Origin: Bacillota bacterium
GTDB taxonomy: Bacteria > Bacillota > Sulfobacillia > RBS10-35
NCBI GenBank assembly: GCA_029960865.1
Contig: JASBVX010000094.1
Location: 1 to 5,979, forward strand
Length of the DNA: 5,979 nt
Reading direction: 5' to 3'
Each line of letters starts with the position of its first letter. The first letter of the stretch is position 1. The notes beneath the pieces were generated by a model. The model did not search any database. It saw only the letters and a program-made list of their open reading frames with translations, and was not told the DNA's origin. Both the position numbers and the translations under genes were made by a program. Below are positions 1-5,979 of the stretch, piece by piece.

Positions 1-49
1 GGTGCCAACCTCTTTCTATCTCTATCCCCATCCCTCTCCGCCCTACACC
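1..49. other. Pyrimidine-rich spacer downstream of the amidohydrolase gene
   Basis: These bases lie beyond the stop codon of the minus-strand amidohydrolase gene. The plus strand is almost all C and T, so the minus strand is purine-rich. No hairpin followed by a T run is visible for minus-strand transcription, so no intrinsic terminator for that gene can be called inside the window. The purine-rich minus-strand tract could be the translation-initiation region of a further gene beyond the left edge, but this cannot be judged here. Confidence 0.4.
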
Positions 50-1699
50 CTAAAGCTCCCCGAAGGTCTTCTTGCCGGCCACAAAGGTGGCCCGCACTTT
101 GATGTCCTGCAAACCCTGGGGTTCCACCTCGAAAGGGTTCTTCTCCAGGATCACCAGATCGGCGCTGTACCCGGGTAGAAGCCTTCCCCGCTCCCCTTCG
201 GCCCCCATGGCGTAGGCCCCTCCATAGGTATAGAGGTGAAGGGCCTCTTCAAGAGGGAGCTTTTCCTCGGGCTGCCAGCCCCCTTGCGGCTCCCCCTTAT
301 CATCCTGCCGCAGGAGGGCCGCCTGCACCCCTTCCAGGGGGTTGAGGGGTTCGATGGGGCAGTCGGAGCTGAAGGCCAAAGGCACCCCGGCCTCAAGAAG
401 GCTCTTCCAGGCATAGGAACTCTTGGCCCGCTCCGCCCCTACCCTCTTCTCGATTATGGGGAGATCGCTTCTCACAAACCGGGGCTGCACATCCCCCACC
501 ATCCCCAGCGCCGCCATGCGGGAAAACTGGGACGGCTCCATGATCTGGCAGTGGATGAGGCGCGGGCGAAACACAGCCGCCGGCCCCTCTCCCCAAAGGC
601 CTTCCCCTTCCAGCCGCTCCTTCACCTTGGCGACGTTTTGCAGGACCTGTTCCGCCGCCCTATCCCCGATGGCATGGATACACACGCCGATGCCGGCCCG
701 GAAAGCCTCTTCGAGGGCTCCTTCCAGATCCTCATCCGCCCAAAGAAGAAGCCCCCTATTCCCGGGGTCATCGCTGTAAGGCTCCAAAAGGGCTGCCGTC
801 CTTCCGCCAAGGGAGCCGTCGGTGAAGGCCTTGGCCTCACCGTAAAGGAAGAGGTCAGAGCCGGGGCGTCCACGAAGACCTGTCCCGACTCCCCTCTCCT
901 TGGCAAGGGACAAAAGCTCCACAGGAAAATCCCACGAAACTCGTACAGGCAGGCGCCCTTCTTCCGCCAGCTCCCCGTATACCGTCTCCACATCTTCGAA
1001 GGAGGGATGGCCGTCGGTGGGATAGACATCGCGGCTGCCATCGTTGGTGTGGAGGGTGGTGATGCCCACCCGGGCAGCCTCCAAGGCGCCCCGTACGACA
1101 TGTTCCTTCCACTGGCTGCGAGACGGGGAAGGCATGGCTCCCGCCACCCAAGCGATGGCTCCTTCCCGGAGGGTACCTGTGGGATAGCCCTCCTCATCCA
1201 GATCCACCAGAGAAGGAGGAAGTTCCCTTTTTCCGGGCCAGACCCCGGCCGCCTTAAGGGCCGCCGTATTGGCCAGGGCCACATGGCCGCAACGCCGCCG
1301 GAGGAGAAGGGGCCGGTCCCCGGTGACGGGATCCACATCCTGGCGCCGGGGCAGGCGGCCTTCGGCAAAGCGGGCGTCATCCCAGCCGTGGCCAAAGATC
1401 CAGCCCTCCCCCGGCGCTCCCTTCACCTTTTCTATCAGCTCCCCGACGCTTTCCACCTGGGTGAGGTCCAGCTCCTGAAGAAGCTTTCCCAGCATGAAAA
1501 GATGGAGATGGCTATCGATGAAACCCGGCATGATAAACCCAGCGCCGGCATCCACCACCTCGGTGTGGGGCTGGCGCAGGGCCAGGATCTCCTCGCGGCT
1601 TCCCACCGCCGCCACTTTGCCCCCCTGGATGGCCAGGGCCTCCCCCGTGGGTAGTCCCTTTCCCGGCCATACCACGCCTCCCAGAAGGATCCACTCCAC
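50..1699 (-). CDS. YtcJ/NfdA-type metal-dependent amidohydrolase (Amidohydro_3 family)
   Basis: Predicted cytoplasmic hydrolase of the amidohydrolase superfamily; no signal peptide is visible. Residues here count from the GTG start, giving 549 aa, the usual length for YtcJ-like proteins. The N-terminal beta-sandwich strand (VEWILLGG) leads into the metal-binding HxH motif in GFIDSHLHL (H64, H66). Next come the family-typical segments GHGWDD and RRCGHVALANTAAL, then EAKAFTDGSLGGRTAALLEP with the probable metal-bridging lysine K290. The remaining expected metal or active-site residues are H342 in HAIGDRA, H383 in RLIHCQ and D446 in FSSDCPIEP. The C-terminus returns to the beta-sandwich (GYSADLVILEKNPF). 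All core residues are present, so the enzyme looks active. Few relatives have been studied; NfdA, an N-substituted formamide deformylase, is one, and the substrate here cannot be read from sequence. An ATG 27 bases upstream (1726) is in frame but lacks a ribosome binding site, while the GTG has a strong one. The gene is divergent from a peptide-type ABC importer, which hints at a role in processing an imported amide. Confidence 0.9.
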   Translation of the reverse strand: MEWILLGGVVWPGKGLPTGEALAIQGGKVAAVGSREEILALRQPHTEVVDAGAGFIMPGFIDSHLHLFMLGKLLQELDLTQVESVGELIEKVKGAPGEGWIFGHGWDDARFAEGRLPRRQDVDPVTGDRPLLLRRRCGHVALANTAALKAAGVWPGKRELPPSLVDLDEEGYPTGTLREGAIAWVAGAMPSPSRSQWKEHVVRGALEAARVGITTLHTNDGSRDVYPTDGHPSFEDVETVYGELAEEGRLPVRVSWDFPVELLSLAKERGVGTGLRGRPGSDLFLYGEAKAFTDGSLGGRTAALLEPYSDDPGNRGLLLWADEDLEGALEEAFRAGIGVCIHAIGDRAAEQVLQNVAKVKERLEGEGLWGEGPAAVFRPRLIHCQIMEPSQFSRMAALGMVGDVQPRFVRSDLPIIEKRVGAERAKSSYAWKSLLEAGVPLAFSSDCPIEPLNPLEGVQAALLRQDDKGEPQGGWQPEEKLPLEEALHLYTYGGAYAMGAEGERGRLLPGYSADLVILEKNPFEVEPQGLQDIKVRATFVAGKKTFGEL

Positions 1700-1707
1700 G
1701 CTTAAAT

Positions 1708-1714
1708 CTCCTTT
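1708..1714 (-). promoter_or_regulatory. Ribosome binding site that decides the GTG start of the amidohydrolase
   Basis: On the minus strand the sequence reads AAAGGAG, followed by eight bases and then GTG (1699-1697). This is ideal Shine-Dalgarno spacing. The alternative upstream ATG at 1726 is preceded by CTCAGTGTCC, which has no such match. The purine-rich element would otherwise be translated as lysine and glutamate codons at the N-terminus, ahead of the family's usual start. Confidence 0.75.
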
Positions 1715-1782
1715 CTCCTTTTTCATTGGACACTGAGGTTCTCCCTTCCTTCCCCTTCAACCCGTGGCCTCTTTTTCCGCTT

Positions 1783-1798
1783 TTTCTCATATAAGAAA
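1783..1798. promoter_or_regulatory. AT-rich imperfect palindrome, candidate operator
   Basis: The 16 bases TTTCTCATATAAGAAA form an inverted repeat in which seven of eight base pairs are symmetric; only C1788/A1793 fails. The site lies in the middle of the divergent intergenic region and overlaps the -10-like TATAAG. A dimeric repressor bound here could control both directions. No regulator gene lies in the window. A chance palindrome in an AT-rich patch is the alternative explanation. Confidence 0.35.
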
Positions 1799-1852
1799 CC
1801 AGGCAGGATTTCCACAGGGCTGCCCCGAAGAAAGCTAAGGTTTATCAATACG

Positions 1853-1859
1853 AAGGAGG
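1853..1859 (+). promoter_or_regulatory. Strong ribosome binding site for a TTG start
   Basis: The bases AAGGAGG match the Shine-Dalgarno consensus, followed by seven bases and TTG at 1867. The start is followed directly by a basic, then hydrophobic signal peptide (KRLPWLTFTVLTAALL). This supports TTG as the true start, since no ATG in the same frame gives a complete signal sequence. Confidence 0.85.
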
Positions 1860-1866
1860 AGTTGGC

Positions 1867-3480
1867 TTGAAGCGTTTACCCTGGCTAACCTTCACCGTCC
1901 TGACGGCAGCCCTTTTGATGTTCACTGCCTGCGGCGGGGGATCCCCCAGCGGTACCGGCAGCGAAACCACCACCGCCGATCAGGTGCTCCATGACTGGCT
2001 GACCACCGACCCCAAGACCTTTGATGTCCAGGGCGATACCACCATCGCCGTCTACGAGATGGGGCGCAATCTCTTCAGCACCTTGCTGCGGTACAAGAAA
2101 GGCTCCCTGGAGCTGGAGCCGGAGCTCCTCGCCAAGATGCCCGAGATCTCTCCCGATGGCCTGACCTATTCCTTTGAGCTCAAGGATGGCATCGTCGCCT
2201 CCGACGGCACGACCCGCCTCACCGCCCACGATGTCCTTTTCACCATCAAGCGCATGCTGGATCCGGGCGGCAATGGCGCCAGCCCCTGGCTCTTCGAACC
2301 CATCAAAGGAGCTAAAGACTTCATGGAAGGAAAGGCCCAGGACATCCCCGGGGTCATCGTCCAGGACGACACCCACTTCCAGATCATTCTGGAGGCACCC
2401 TACGCTCCTTTCCTCCAGTACCTGGCGGTGCCCGCCGCCTCCATCTACATCGAGTCCCTGGTGACGGCCGCCGGTGAGAACTGGGCGACCCAACCGGTGG
2501 GAACCGGCCCCTTCTACCTGGACAGCTACGCCCCCGACCAGAAGATCGTCCTCAAGAAGAACCCTCACTACTTCGAAGCAGGCCTTCCCAAGCTGGACGC
2601 CGTCGAGATCCGCATCATCCCCGATGAGGCGACCGGCCTTTTGGACTTCGAAAAGGGCACTTTCGACATCACCTCCATCCCCGATACCGATTTCGATCGC
2701 ATCACCGCGTCGGGGAAGTACACCATCCTGAAGAACGACGCCCTCAACACCTATTTCTTCCTCCTCAACATGGATAACCCACAGTTCGCCGATATCAGGG
2801 TGCGCCAGGCCATCGCCATGGCCATCGACAAGGAAAAGATCGTCCAGACCCTTTTGGGTGGCCGGGGCAGTGTCGCTCATGCCTTCGTGACCCCCGGCAT
2901 TCCCGGCGCCTTGCCCGCCGGCCAGGGACCGGCCCTCCCCTACGACCCGGAGAAGGCCAAGGCTCTGGTGGAAGAGGCAGGGGCCAGCGGCAAAACCATC
3001 ACCATCTGGCAGATCGGGAAAGCCGGCGATTCCGCCAGCAACACCAACCTGGCCATCCAGGAGATGCTGCGGGGCATCGGTTTGGAGTTGAAAGTGGAGA
3101 TTCGGGACCGCTCCGCCTACTTCGAGGCCCGGGCTAAGGGGGAAATCCCCGGTTACCAGGGCAACTGGTGGGCCGACTTCCCCGATCCCGACAACTACCT
3201 TTGGACCTTCTTCCATAGCTCCAGCTCCCAGCGGTATTCCAGCAACTATCAGAACCCTGAGGTGGATGCCCTTTTGGAAGCCGCCCTCGTCTCCAGCGAT
3301 CCCAAGGAAAGGGCCCGCCTCTACCAGCAGGTGGAGGACATCGTGGTGGGGGAAGACGTGGCGGTGGTGCCCCTCTACCACCTCCAGCAGTTCCGGGCCC
3401 TCCAGCCCAACGTGAAAGATGTGGTCATGTATCAGACGGGTTTGGTGGATTATCGCTGGACCTACAAGGAAAGCCGCTGA
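1867..3480 (+). CDS. ABC transporter substrate-binding lipoprotein, peptide/nickel (SBP_bac_5) family
   Basis: Extracytoplasmic solute-binding protein of a peptide-type ABC importer, 537 aa, normal length for the DppA/OppA group. It opens with a lipoprotein signal peptide (basic MKR, hydrophobic stretch at residues 5-20). A lipobox-like FTAC gives a predicted lipidated Cys22, then a flexible Gly/Ser/Thr-rich linker, so it should be anchored to the outer face of the membrane. Family landmarks follow in order: YSFELKDGI (about 101-109), HDVLFTIKRM (121-130), QPVGTGPFYLDSY (209-221), RVRQAIAMAIDKEKI (311-325) and WWADFPDPDNYLWTFF (434-449). By motif alignment Asp437 matches the Asp that holds the peptide N-terminus in OppA, which favours a peptide-like ligand. 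Members of this family also bind nickel chelates, opines or sugars, so the ligand stays open. It is the first gene of the operon, 64 bases before the DppB-type permease and separated from it by a hairpin that may leave this gene more highly expressed than the permeases. Confidence 0.93.
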   Translation: MKRLPWLTFTVLTAALLMFTACGGGSPSGTGSETTTADQVLHDWLTTDPKTFDVQGDTTIAVYEMGRNLFSTLLRYKKGSLELEPELLAKMPEISPDGLTYSFELKDGIVASDGTTRLTAHDVLFTIKRMLDPGGNGASPWLFEPIKGAKDFMEGKAQDIPGVIVQDDTHFQIILEAPYAPFLQYLAVPAASIYIESLVTAAGENWATQPVGTGPFYLDSYAPDQKIVLKKNPHYFEAGLPKLDAVEIRIIPDEATGLLDFEKGTFDITSIPDTDFDRITASGKYTILKNDALNTYFFLLNMDNPQFADIRVRQAIAMAIDKEKIVQTLLGGRGSVAHAFVTPGIPGALPAGQGPALPYDPEKAKALVEEAGASGKTITIWQIGKAGDSASNTNLAIQEMLRGIGLELKVEIRDRSAYFEARAKGEIPGYQGNWWADFPDPDNYLWTFFHSSSSQRYSSNYQNPEVDALLEAALVSSDPKERARLYQQVEDIVVGEDVAVVPLYHLQQFRALQPNVKDVVMYQTGLVDYRWTYKESR

Positions 3481-3492
3481 GAAGGATTCCCC

Positions 3493-3526
3493 GGGGCGCA
3501 TCGCCACAAGCGATGCGCCCCTTTCT
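3493..3526 (+). terminator. Intra-operon hairpin: probable leaky terminator or mRNA-stabilising stem
   Basis: GGGGCGCATCGC (3493-3504) and GCGATGCGCCCC (3510-3521) pair perfectly as a 12-bp stem with a five-base loop, CACAA. TTTCT follows immediately. The T run is short, so termination would be partial. It begins 12 bases after the stop codon of the binding-protein gene and ends before the permease ribosome binding site. This position is common in importer operons, where it lets the binding protein outnumber the membrane subunits by partial termination or by protecting the upstream mRNA 3' end. On the minus strand no T run follows the stem, so it should act in one direction only. Confidence 0.75.
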
Positions 3527-3528
3527 GT

Positions 3529-3534
3529 GAGGTG
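3529..3534 (+). promoter_or_regulatory. Ribosome binding site of the DppB-type permease gene
   Basis: GAGGTG lies 10 bases before the ATG at 3545. It starts just after the short T run of the intra-operon hairpin, so the stem does not mask it directly. Confidence 0.6.
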
Positions 3535-3544
3535 AACCGAACCG

Positions 3545-4465
3545 ATGCTTCGCTATGCCATCCGGCGGCTCCTCTGGGCCATTCCCGTCCTCGTCGGGGT
3601 GACCCTGGTCACCTTCATCCTTCTCCATATCGTCCCGGGGGACCCTGCCCTCAACATGCTGGGAGAGCACCCTGACCCCCAAACGGTGGAAAAGCTGCGG
3701 CGCCAGTTAGGTCTGGATCGACCCCTTCCCCAGCAGTACTGGGACTTTCTTTCCCACGCAGCCGTAGGGGATCTGGGGACCTCTTACTACCGCAAAGTTC
3801 CTGTCACCCAGCTCATCGCCCAGCGCTTTCCCGTCACGGCCACCATCGCCCTCTCGGCCATGGCCGTGGGGGCTGCCCTGGGCCTTTCCACCGGCATCCT
3901 GGCGGGGGTGCGCCACCGCACCTTCTGGGATACCGGGAGCATGGCGGTGGCCCTGGCCTTCATCTCGGCCCCCATTTTCTGGACAGCGCTTCTGGCCCAG
4001 CTTCTCCTGGGTTTCCGGTGGGGCATCCTCCCCATCTCAGGGTGGGAAGGCCCCATCTACGTGGTGATGCCCGCCCTGGTCCTGGGGACCCGCTATGCCG
4101 CCTCCATCGCCCGTTACACTCGCTCCAGCCTCCTGGAAGTGATCCGGCAGGATTACATCCGGACGGCCCGGGCCAAAGGCCTGGGGGAGCGGGTCATCAT
4201 TTACCGCCATACGCTGAAAAACGCCCTCATTCCCGTGGTGACCATCATGGGGTTGGAGCTGGGGGGCCTTTTGACGGGTTCCATTCTCACGGAAACCATC
4301 TTCGGAATCCCAGGTCTCGGCCTTTTGACCCTCGATGCCCTCACCAGCCGCGACATGCCGTTGGTCCAGGGAACCGTCGTCTTTACCGCCTTTGTCTTCG
4401 TCATCAGCAACCTCGTGGTGGATCTCTCCTACGCTTGGCTCAATCCCCGCATCCGCTACGCATGA
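3545..4465 (+). CDS. Peptide-type ABC transporter permease, DppB/OppB family
   Basis: Inner-membrane channel subunit of the importer, 306 aa, the usual length for DppB-like permeases. The N-terminus has the family pattern: a short basic lead, a first membrane helix (about 10-30), then HIVPGDPA and the extracytoplasmic region with LRRQLGLDRPLPQQY and GDLGTSYY (75-82). Further hydrophobic helices fall at about 98-121, 132-155, 170-188, 230-253 and 275-297. The cytoplasmic EAA loop, which docks onto the ATPase, is intact at about 203-230 (DYIRTARAKGLGE followed by HTLKNALIP). The protein ends in NPRIRYA, a typical family ending. It would pair with the DppC-type subunit that follows 13 bases later. 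Paralogous systems (dpp, opp, app, nik, gsi) cannot be told apart by this subunit alone, so no symbol is given. Confidence 0.94.
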   Translation: MLRYAIRRLLWAIPVLVGVTLVTFILLHIVPGDPALNMLGEHPDPQTVEKLRRQLGLDRPLPQQYWDFLSHAAVGDLGTSYYRKVPVTQLIAQRFPVTATIALSAMAVGAALGLSTGILAGVRHRTFWDTGSMAVALAFISAPIFWTALLAQLLLGFRWGILPISGWEGPIYVVMPALVLGTRYAASIARYTRSSLLEVIRQDYIRTARAKGLGERVIIYRHTLKNALIPVVTIMGLELGGLLTGSILTETIFGIPGLGLLTLDALTSRDMPLVQGTVVFTAFVFVISNLVVDLSYAWLNPRIRYA

Positions 4466-4472
4466 AAGGAAG
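4466..4472 (+). promoter_or_regulatory. Ribosome binding site that decides the GTG start of the DppC-type permease
   Basis: AAGGAAG sits six bases before GTG (4479-4481), directly after the stop codon of the preceding permease. In-frame ATG codons further upstream lie inside the preceding gene and would add a run of residues unlike the family, so the GTG is preferred. Confidence 0.65.
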
Positions 4473-4478
4473 TTTTGC

Positions 4479-5357
4479 GTGAAGGAAAGGGCAGAACATT
4501 TCTGGTGGGACCTGGCAAGGCGGCTCCTGAGAAGGCCGGTGGCCGTGGTCTCCCTCTTCTTCATTGCCGCGCTGGTGCTGGTAGCCATTTTTGCTTCCTT
4601 TTTGGCCCCGGCCAACCCTAACCAGCAAGAACTCTTAAGCCGCCTGGCCCCGCCAGGATCCCCCAGCGATTTCACCCGCACCGGCACCTTCATCCTGGGA
4701 TCCGATCAGGTGGGCCGGGACATCCTCTCCCGCATCCTTTACGGTTCCCGCATCTCCCTGGCGGTGGGCCTGGTGGCGGTCTCCATCGAGCTCTTCCTGG
4801 GAACCCTCATGGGGGCTTTGGCCGGCTACTTCGGCGGCTGGGTCGATACGGCCATCATGCGGCTGGCCGACATCATGTTCGCCTTCCCCAGCCTCCTTTT
4901 CGCCATCGCCGTCATGTACGCCCTGGGCCCCAGCCTCTTCAACGTCTTCGTGGCCTTGGGCGTAACGGGCTGGGCGGGCCTGGCGCGCCTGGTGCGGGGG
5001 GAAGTGCTGCGCCTCAAAACCCAGGAATTCGTCGAAGCAGCCAAAGCCGCCGGTTCCACCCACGGCCGCCTGATTCTGAAGCACATCCTCCCCAACGCCG
5101 TGGCCCCCCTCATCGTGGCGGCCACCTTAGGGATCCCGGGGGCCATTATGGGGGAAGCGGCCCTTTCCTTCCTGGGTCTGGGCGTCCAGCCTCCCACCCC
5201 CAGCTGGGGAAGCATGATCTACGAAGCCCGCTCCTACATCCGGGTGGCGCCCTGGTTTTCCATCTGGCCGGGTCTGGCCATCATGGCGACAGTCTTCGCC
5301 TTCAACCTCCTGGGAGATGCCCTCAGGGACATCCTGGACCCGAGGCTTCGCCAGTGA
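4479..5357 (+). CDS. Peptide-type ABC transporter permease, DppC/OppC family
   Basis: Second inner-membrane channel subunit, 292 aa from the GTG start, normal for DppC-like permeases. A short cytoplasmic N-terminal helix (FWWDLARRLLRRP) precedes the first membrane helix (about 21-43). The family hallmark FILGSDQVGRDILSRILYGSR lies at 71-91, followed by helices at about 92-117, 130-150, 152-172, 207-233 and 258-281. The EAA loop that contacts the ATPase is present at about 183-207 (EFVEAAKAAGSTHGR, then HILPN). GEAALSFLGLGVQPPTPSWG (225-244) and the C-terminal LGDALRDILDPRLRQ are also typical. A longer reading frame reaches back to 4335, but that part overlaps the preceding permease and is not family-like. 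The gene is the last of the operon. No DppD/DppF-type ATPase follows, because the next gene converges from the other strand with no gap. Confidence 0.94.
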   Translation: MKERAEHFWWDLARRLLRRPVAVVSLFFIAALVLVAIFASFLAPANPNQQELLSRLAPPGSPSDFTRTGTFILGSDQVGRDILSRILYGSRISLAVGLVAVSIELFLGTLMGALAGYFGGWVDTAIMRLADIMFAFPSLLFAIAVMYALGPSLFNVFVALGVTGWAGLARLVRGEVLRLKTQEFVEAAKAAGSTHGRLILKHILPNAVAPLIVAATLGIPGAIMGEAALSFLGLGVQPPTPSWGSMIYEARSYIRVAPWFSIWPGLAIMATVFAFNLLGDALRDILDPRLRQ

Positions 5358-5979
5358 TCAACGGATGATGAGGCGGGTCACTTCGACGACCAGGAAGGCG
5401 GCCGGCGCGAAAAAAAGCTGGGCCAAAAGGGTGCCGGCGATCTTGGTGACGGCAAGGAGGGCCGCCATGGAGTACACCTGGCCTTGAGGCCGCCTTCCCT
5501 CCAGCACCTGATCGGTGACGAGGGCGGCCACCGGATCCACGAAAAGGACGAAGAGCACCGTGGCTCCCCCGTTGATCACCCCCGACAGCTGGCTGGCGGT
5601 GGTGCGAAAGGCCGGCACCAGGGAACCGGCGTAGAGGGCGGCGGGGACTCCAGTGGTGTAGATGGCCGTGATGAGGATGTTGAGGAGGAGAAACCCCCAG
5701 GGGAGCCCGGCCAGGCTGAGGTTTCGCCACGTCTGCGGGGTGGGGGGTTTCACCTTTTGCCAGGCCGACTTCAGGGTATCGGGGCGCAGGACAGAAAAAA
5801 TGAGGGGAAGAACCGACCCGGCCCGGTCGAAGCGGCGGATGCCGGCGGTGAAAATGCGGACGAAGGAGGGAATGAAGAAAGCTCCCAGGACTGCCCCAAG
5901 CGTGGCGGCCAAAAGAAACCAGCGGAATTCTCTCAAGAGCCCCTGATGGTCGCCCCGCAAAAGGGCCAAGTCCACCAAG
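5358..5979 (-). CDS. amj: Amj-type lipid II flippase (YdaH/DUF2837 family), partial, N-terminus outside window
   Basis: C-terminal 206 residues or so of a polytopic membrane protein; the frame is open to the window edge. The TTG near the edge is probably internal, as family members are about 260-270 aa. The strongest match, recalled rather than searched, is the conserved segment with ALYAGSLVPAFRTTASQLSG (114-133 of the fragment) and the adjoining VINGGATVLFVLFVDPVAAL, followed by TDQVLEGRRP. Hydrophobic helices lie at about 20-38, 90-118, 135-155 and 168-198. Amj of Bacillus subtilis moves lipid II across the membrane and is an alternative to MurJ, so the likely role is peptidoglycan precursor export to the outer leaflet. 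It shares no promoter with the importer operon and converges with it, so a functional link is not implied. If the family call is wrong, it remains a multi-pass membrane protein of unknown function. Confidence 0.75.
   Translation of the reverse strand, partial: LVDLALLRGDHQGLLREFRWFLLAATLGAVLGAFFIPSFVRIFTAGIRRFDRAGSVLPLIFSVLRPDTLKSAWQKVKPPTPQTWRNLSLAGLPWGFLLLNILITAIYTTGVPAALYAGSLVPAFRTTASQLSGVINGGATVLFVLFVDPVAALVTDQVLEGRRPQGQVYSMAALLAVTKIAGTLLAQLFFAPAAFLVVEVTRLIIR

Larger units (their letters stand above)
1700..1866. promoter_or_regulatory. Divergent intergenic region between amidohydrolase and ABC importer operon
   Basis: This is the only spacer in the window large enough to hold promoters for both directions, so transcription of the leftward amidohydrolase and the rightward importer operon probably starts here. 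It is locally richer in A and T than the flanking genes. On the plus strand a -10-like TATAAG lies at 1790-1795, about 70 bases before the TTG start of the binding-protein gene. No convincing -35 hexamer sits at the right distance. The minus strand has similar AT-rich hexamers over the same bases, again without a good -35. Exact promoters are therefore uncertain. Confidence 0.5.

Noticed and set aside
236..1654. A 472-codon plus-strand open frame opposite the amidohydrolase
   Set aside because: The minus-strand gene carries every expected amidohydrolase motif. The plus-strand translation resembles no family and has a Pro/Arg/Gly/His-rich shadow composition.
1843..1848. TTGATA on the minus strand as a -35 element for the amidohydrolase
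   Set aside because: The hexamer is close to consensus, but the position 17 bases downstream reads GGGCAG and gives no -10 match.
1885..3507. A long open frame (540 codons) on the minus strand across the binding-protein gene
   Set aside because: It is antisense to a clear SBP_bac_5 lipoprotein with signal peptide and ribosome binding site. Its translation is low-complexity (rich in G, V, H, D) with no recognisable domain, and it runs into the intra-operon hairpin. Long antisense frames are common opposite GC-rich genes.
4335..4478. N-terminal extension of the DppC-type permease to an ATG inside the preceding gene
   Set aside because: It would overlap the first permease by over 100 bases and add a Ser/Pro/Thr-rich stretch unlike the family. 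The GTG at 4479 has a well-spaced ribosome binding site.
5410..5416. Run of seven A (seven T in the amj-like gene) as a possible frameshift or slippage site
   Set aside because: The frame stays open and family-like through the run to the stop codon at the gene junction, so there is no sign of a shift.
5976..5978. TTG near the window edge as the start of the amj-like gene
   Set aside because: The fragment is about 60 residues shorter than family members and the window ends one base later, so the frame most likely continues beyond the edge.

Overview
This is a GC-rich stretch of bacterial chromosome carrying five protein genes packed with little spare DNA. The strong AAGGAGG-type ribosome binding sites, the frequent GTG/TTG starts and an Amj-type (DUF2837) membrane protein suggest a GC-rich Firmicute (Bacillota), possibly a thermophilic Clostridia-type lineage. 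That placement is an inference from style and gene content. No mobile element, CRISPR array, tRNA or rRNA was seen.

Layout. Bases 1-49 are a short pyrimidine-rich spacer. Bases 50-1699 (minus) encode a YtcJ/NfdA-type metal-dependent amidohydrolase, complete, with a probable GTG start. A 167-base divergent intergenic region follows (1700-1866). It contains an AT-rich imperfect palindrome that may be an operator. To its right, on the plus strand, is a three-gene ABC-importer operon: a lipoprotein substrate-binding protein of the peptide/nickel family (TTG start, 1867-3480), then two inner-membrane permeases of the DppB and DppC types (3545-4465 and 4479-5357). A perfect 12-bp hairpin followed by a short T run separates the binding-protein gene from the permease genes. 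The last gene (5358 to the window edge, minus) is the C-terminal three quarters or so of an Amj-type lipid II flippase. Its stop codon directly abuts the stop codon of the second permease.

How the genes may work together. The binding protein would capture an oligopeptide or related small molecule outside the membrane and deliver it to the DppB/DppC-type channel. The ATPase subunits (DppD/DppF type) are not in this operon, because the plus-strand transcription unit runs straight into the convergent amj-like gene. The ATPases must be encoded elsewhere or shared with another transporter. The divergent amidohydrolase could process the imported compound (an amide or N-acyl type substrate), with both units controlled from the shared intergenic region. 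This is a guess from gene neighbourhood only. The Amj-like gene belongs to cell-envelope synthesis and is probably a neighbour rather than part of the same system.

I see no clear evidence for a new biological system. The points most worth a second look are the divergent palindrome, the intra-operon hairpin, the missing ATPases and the zero-gap convergent junction.
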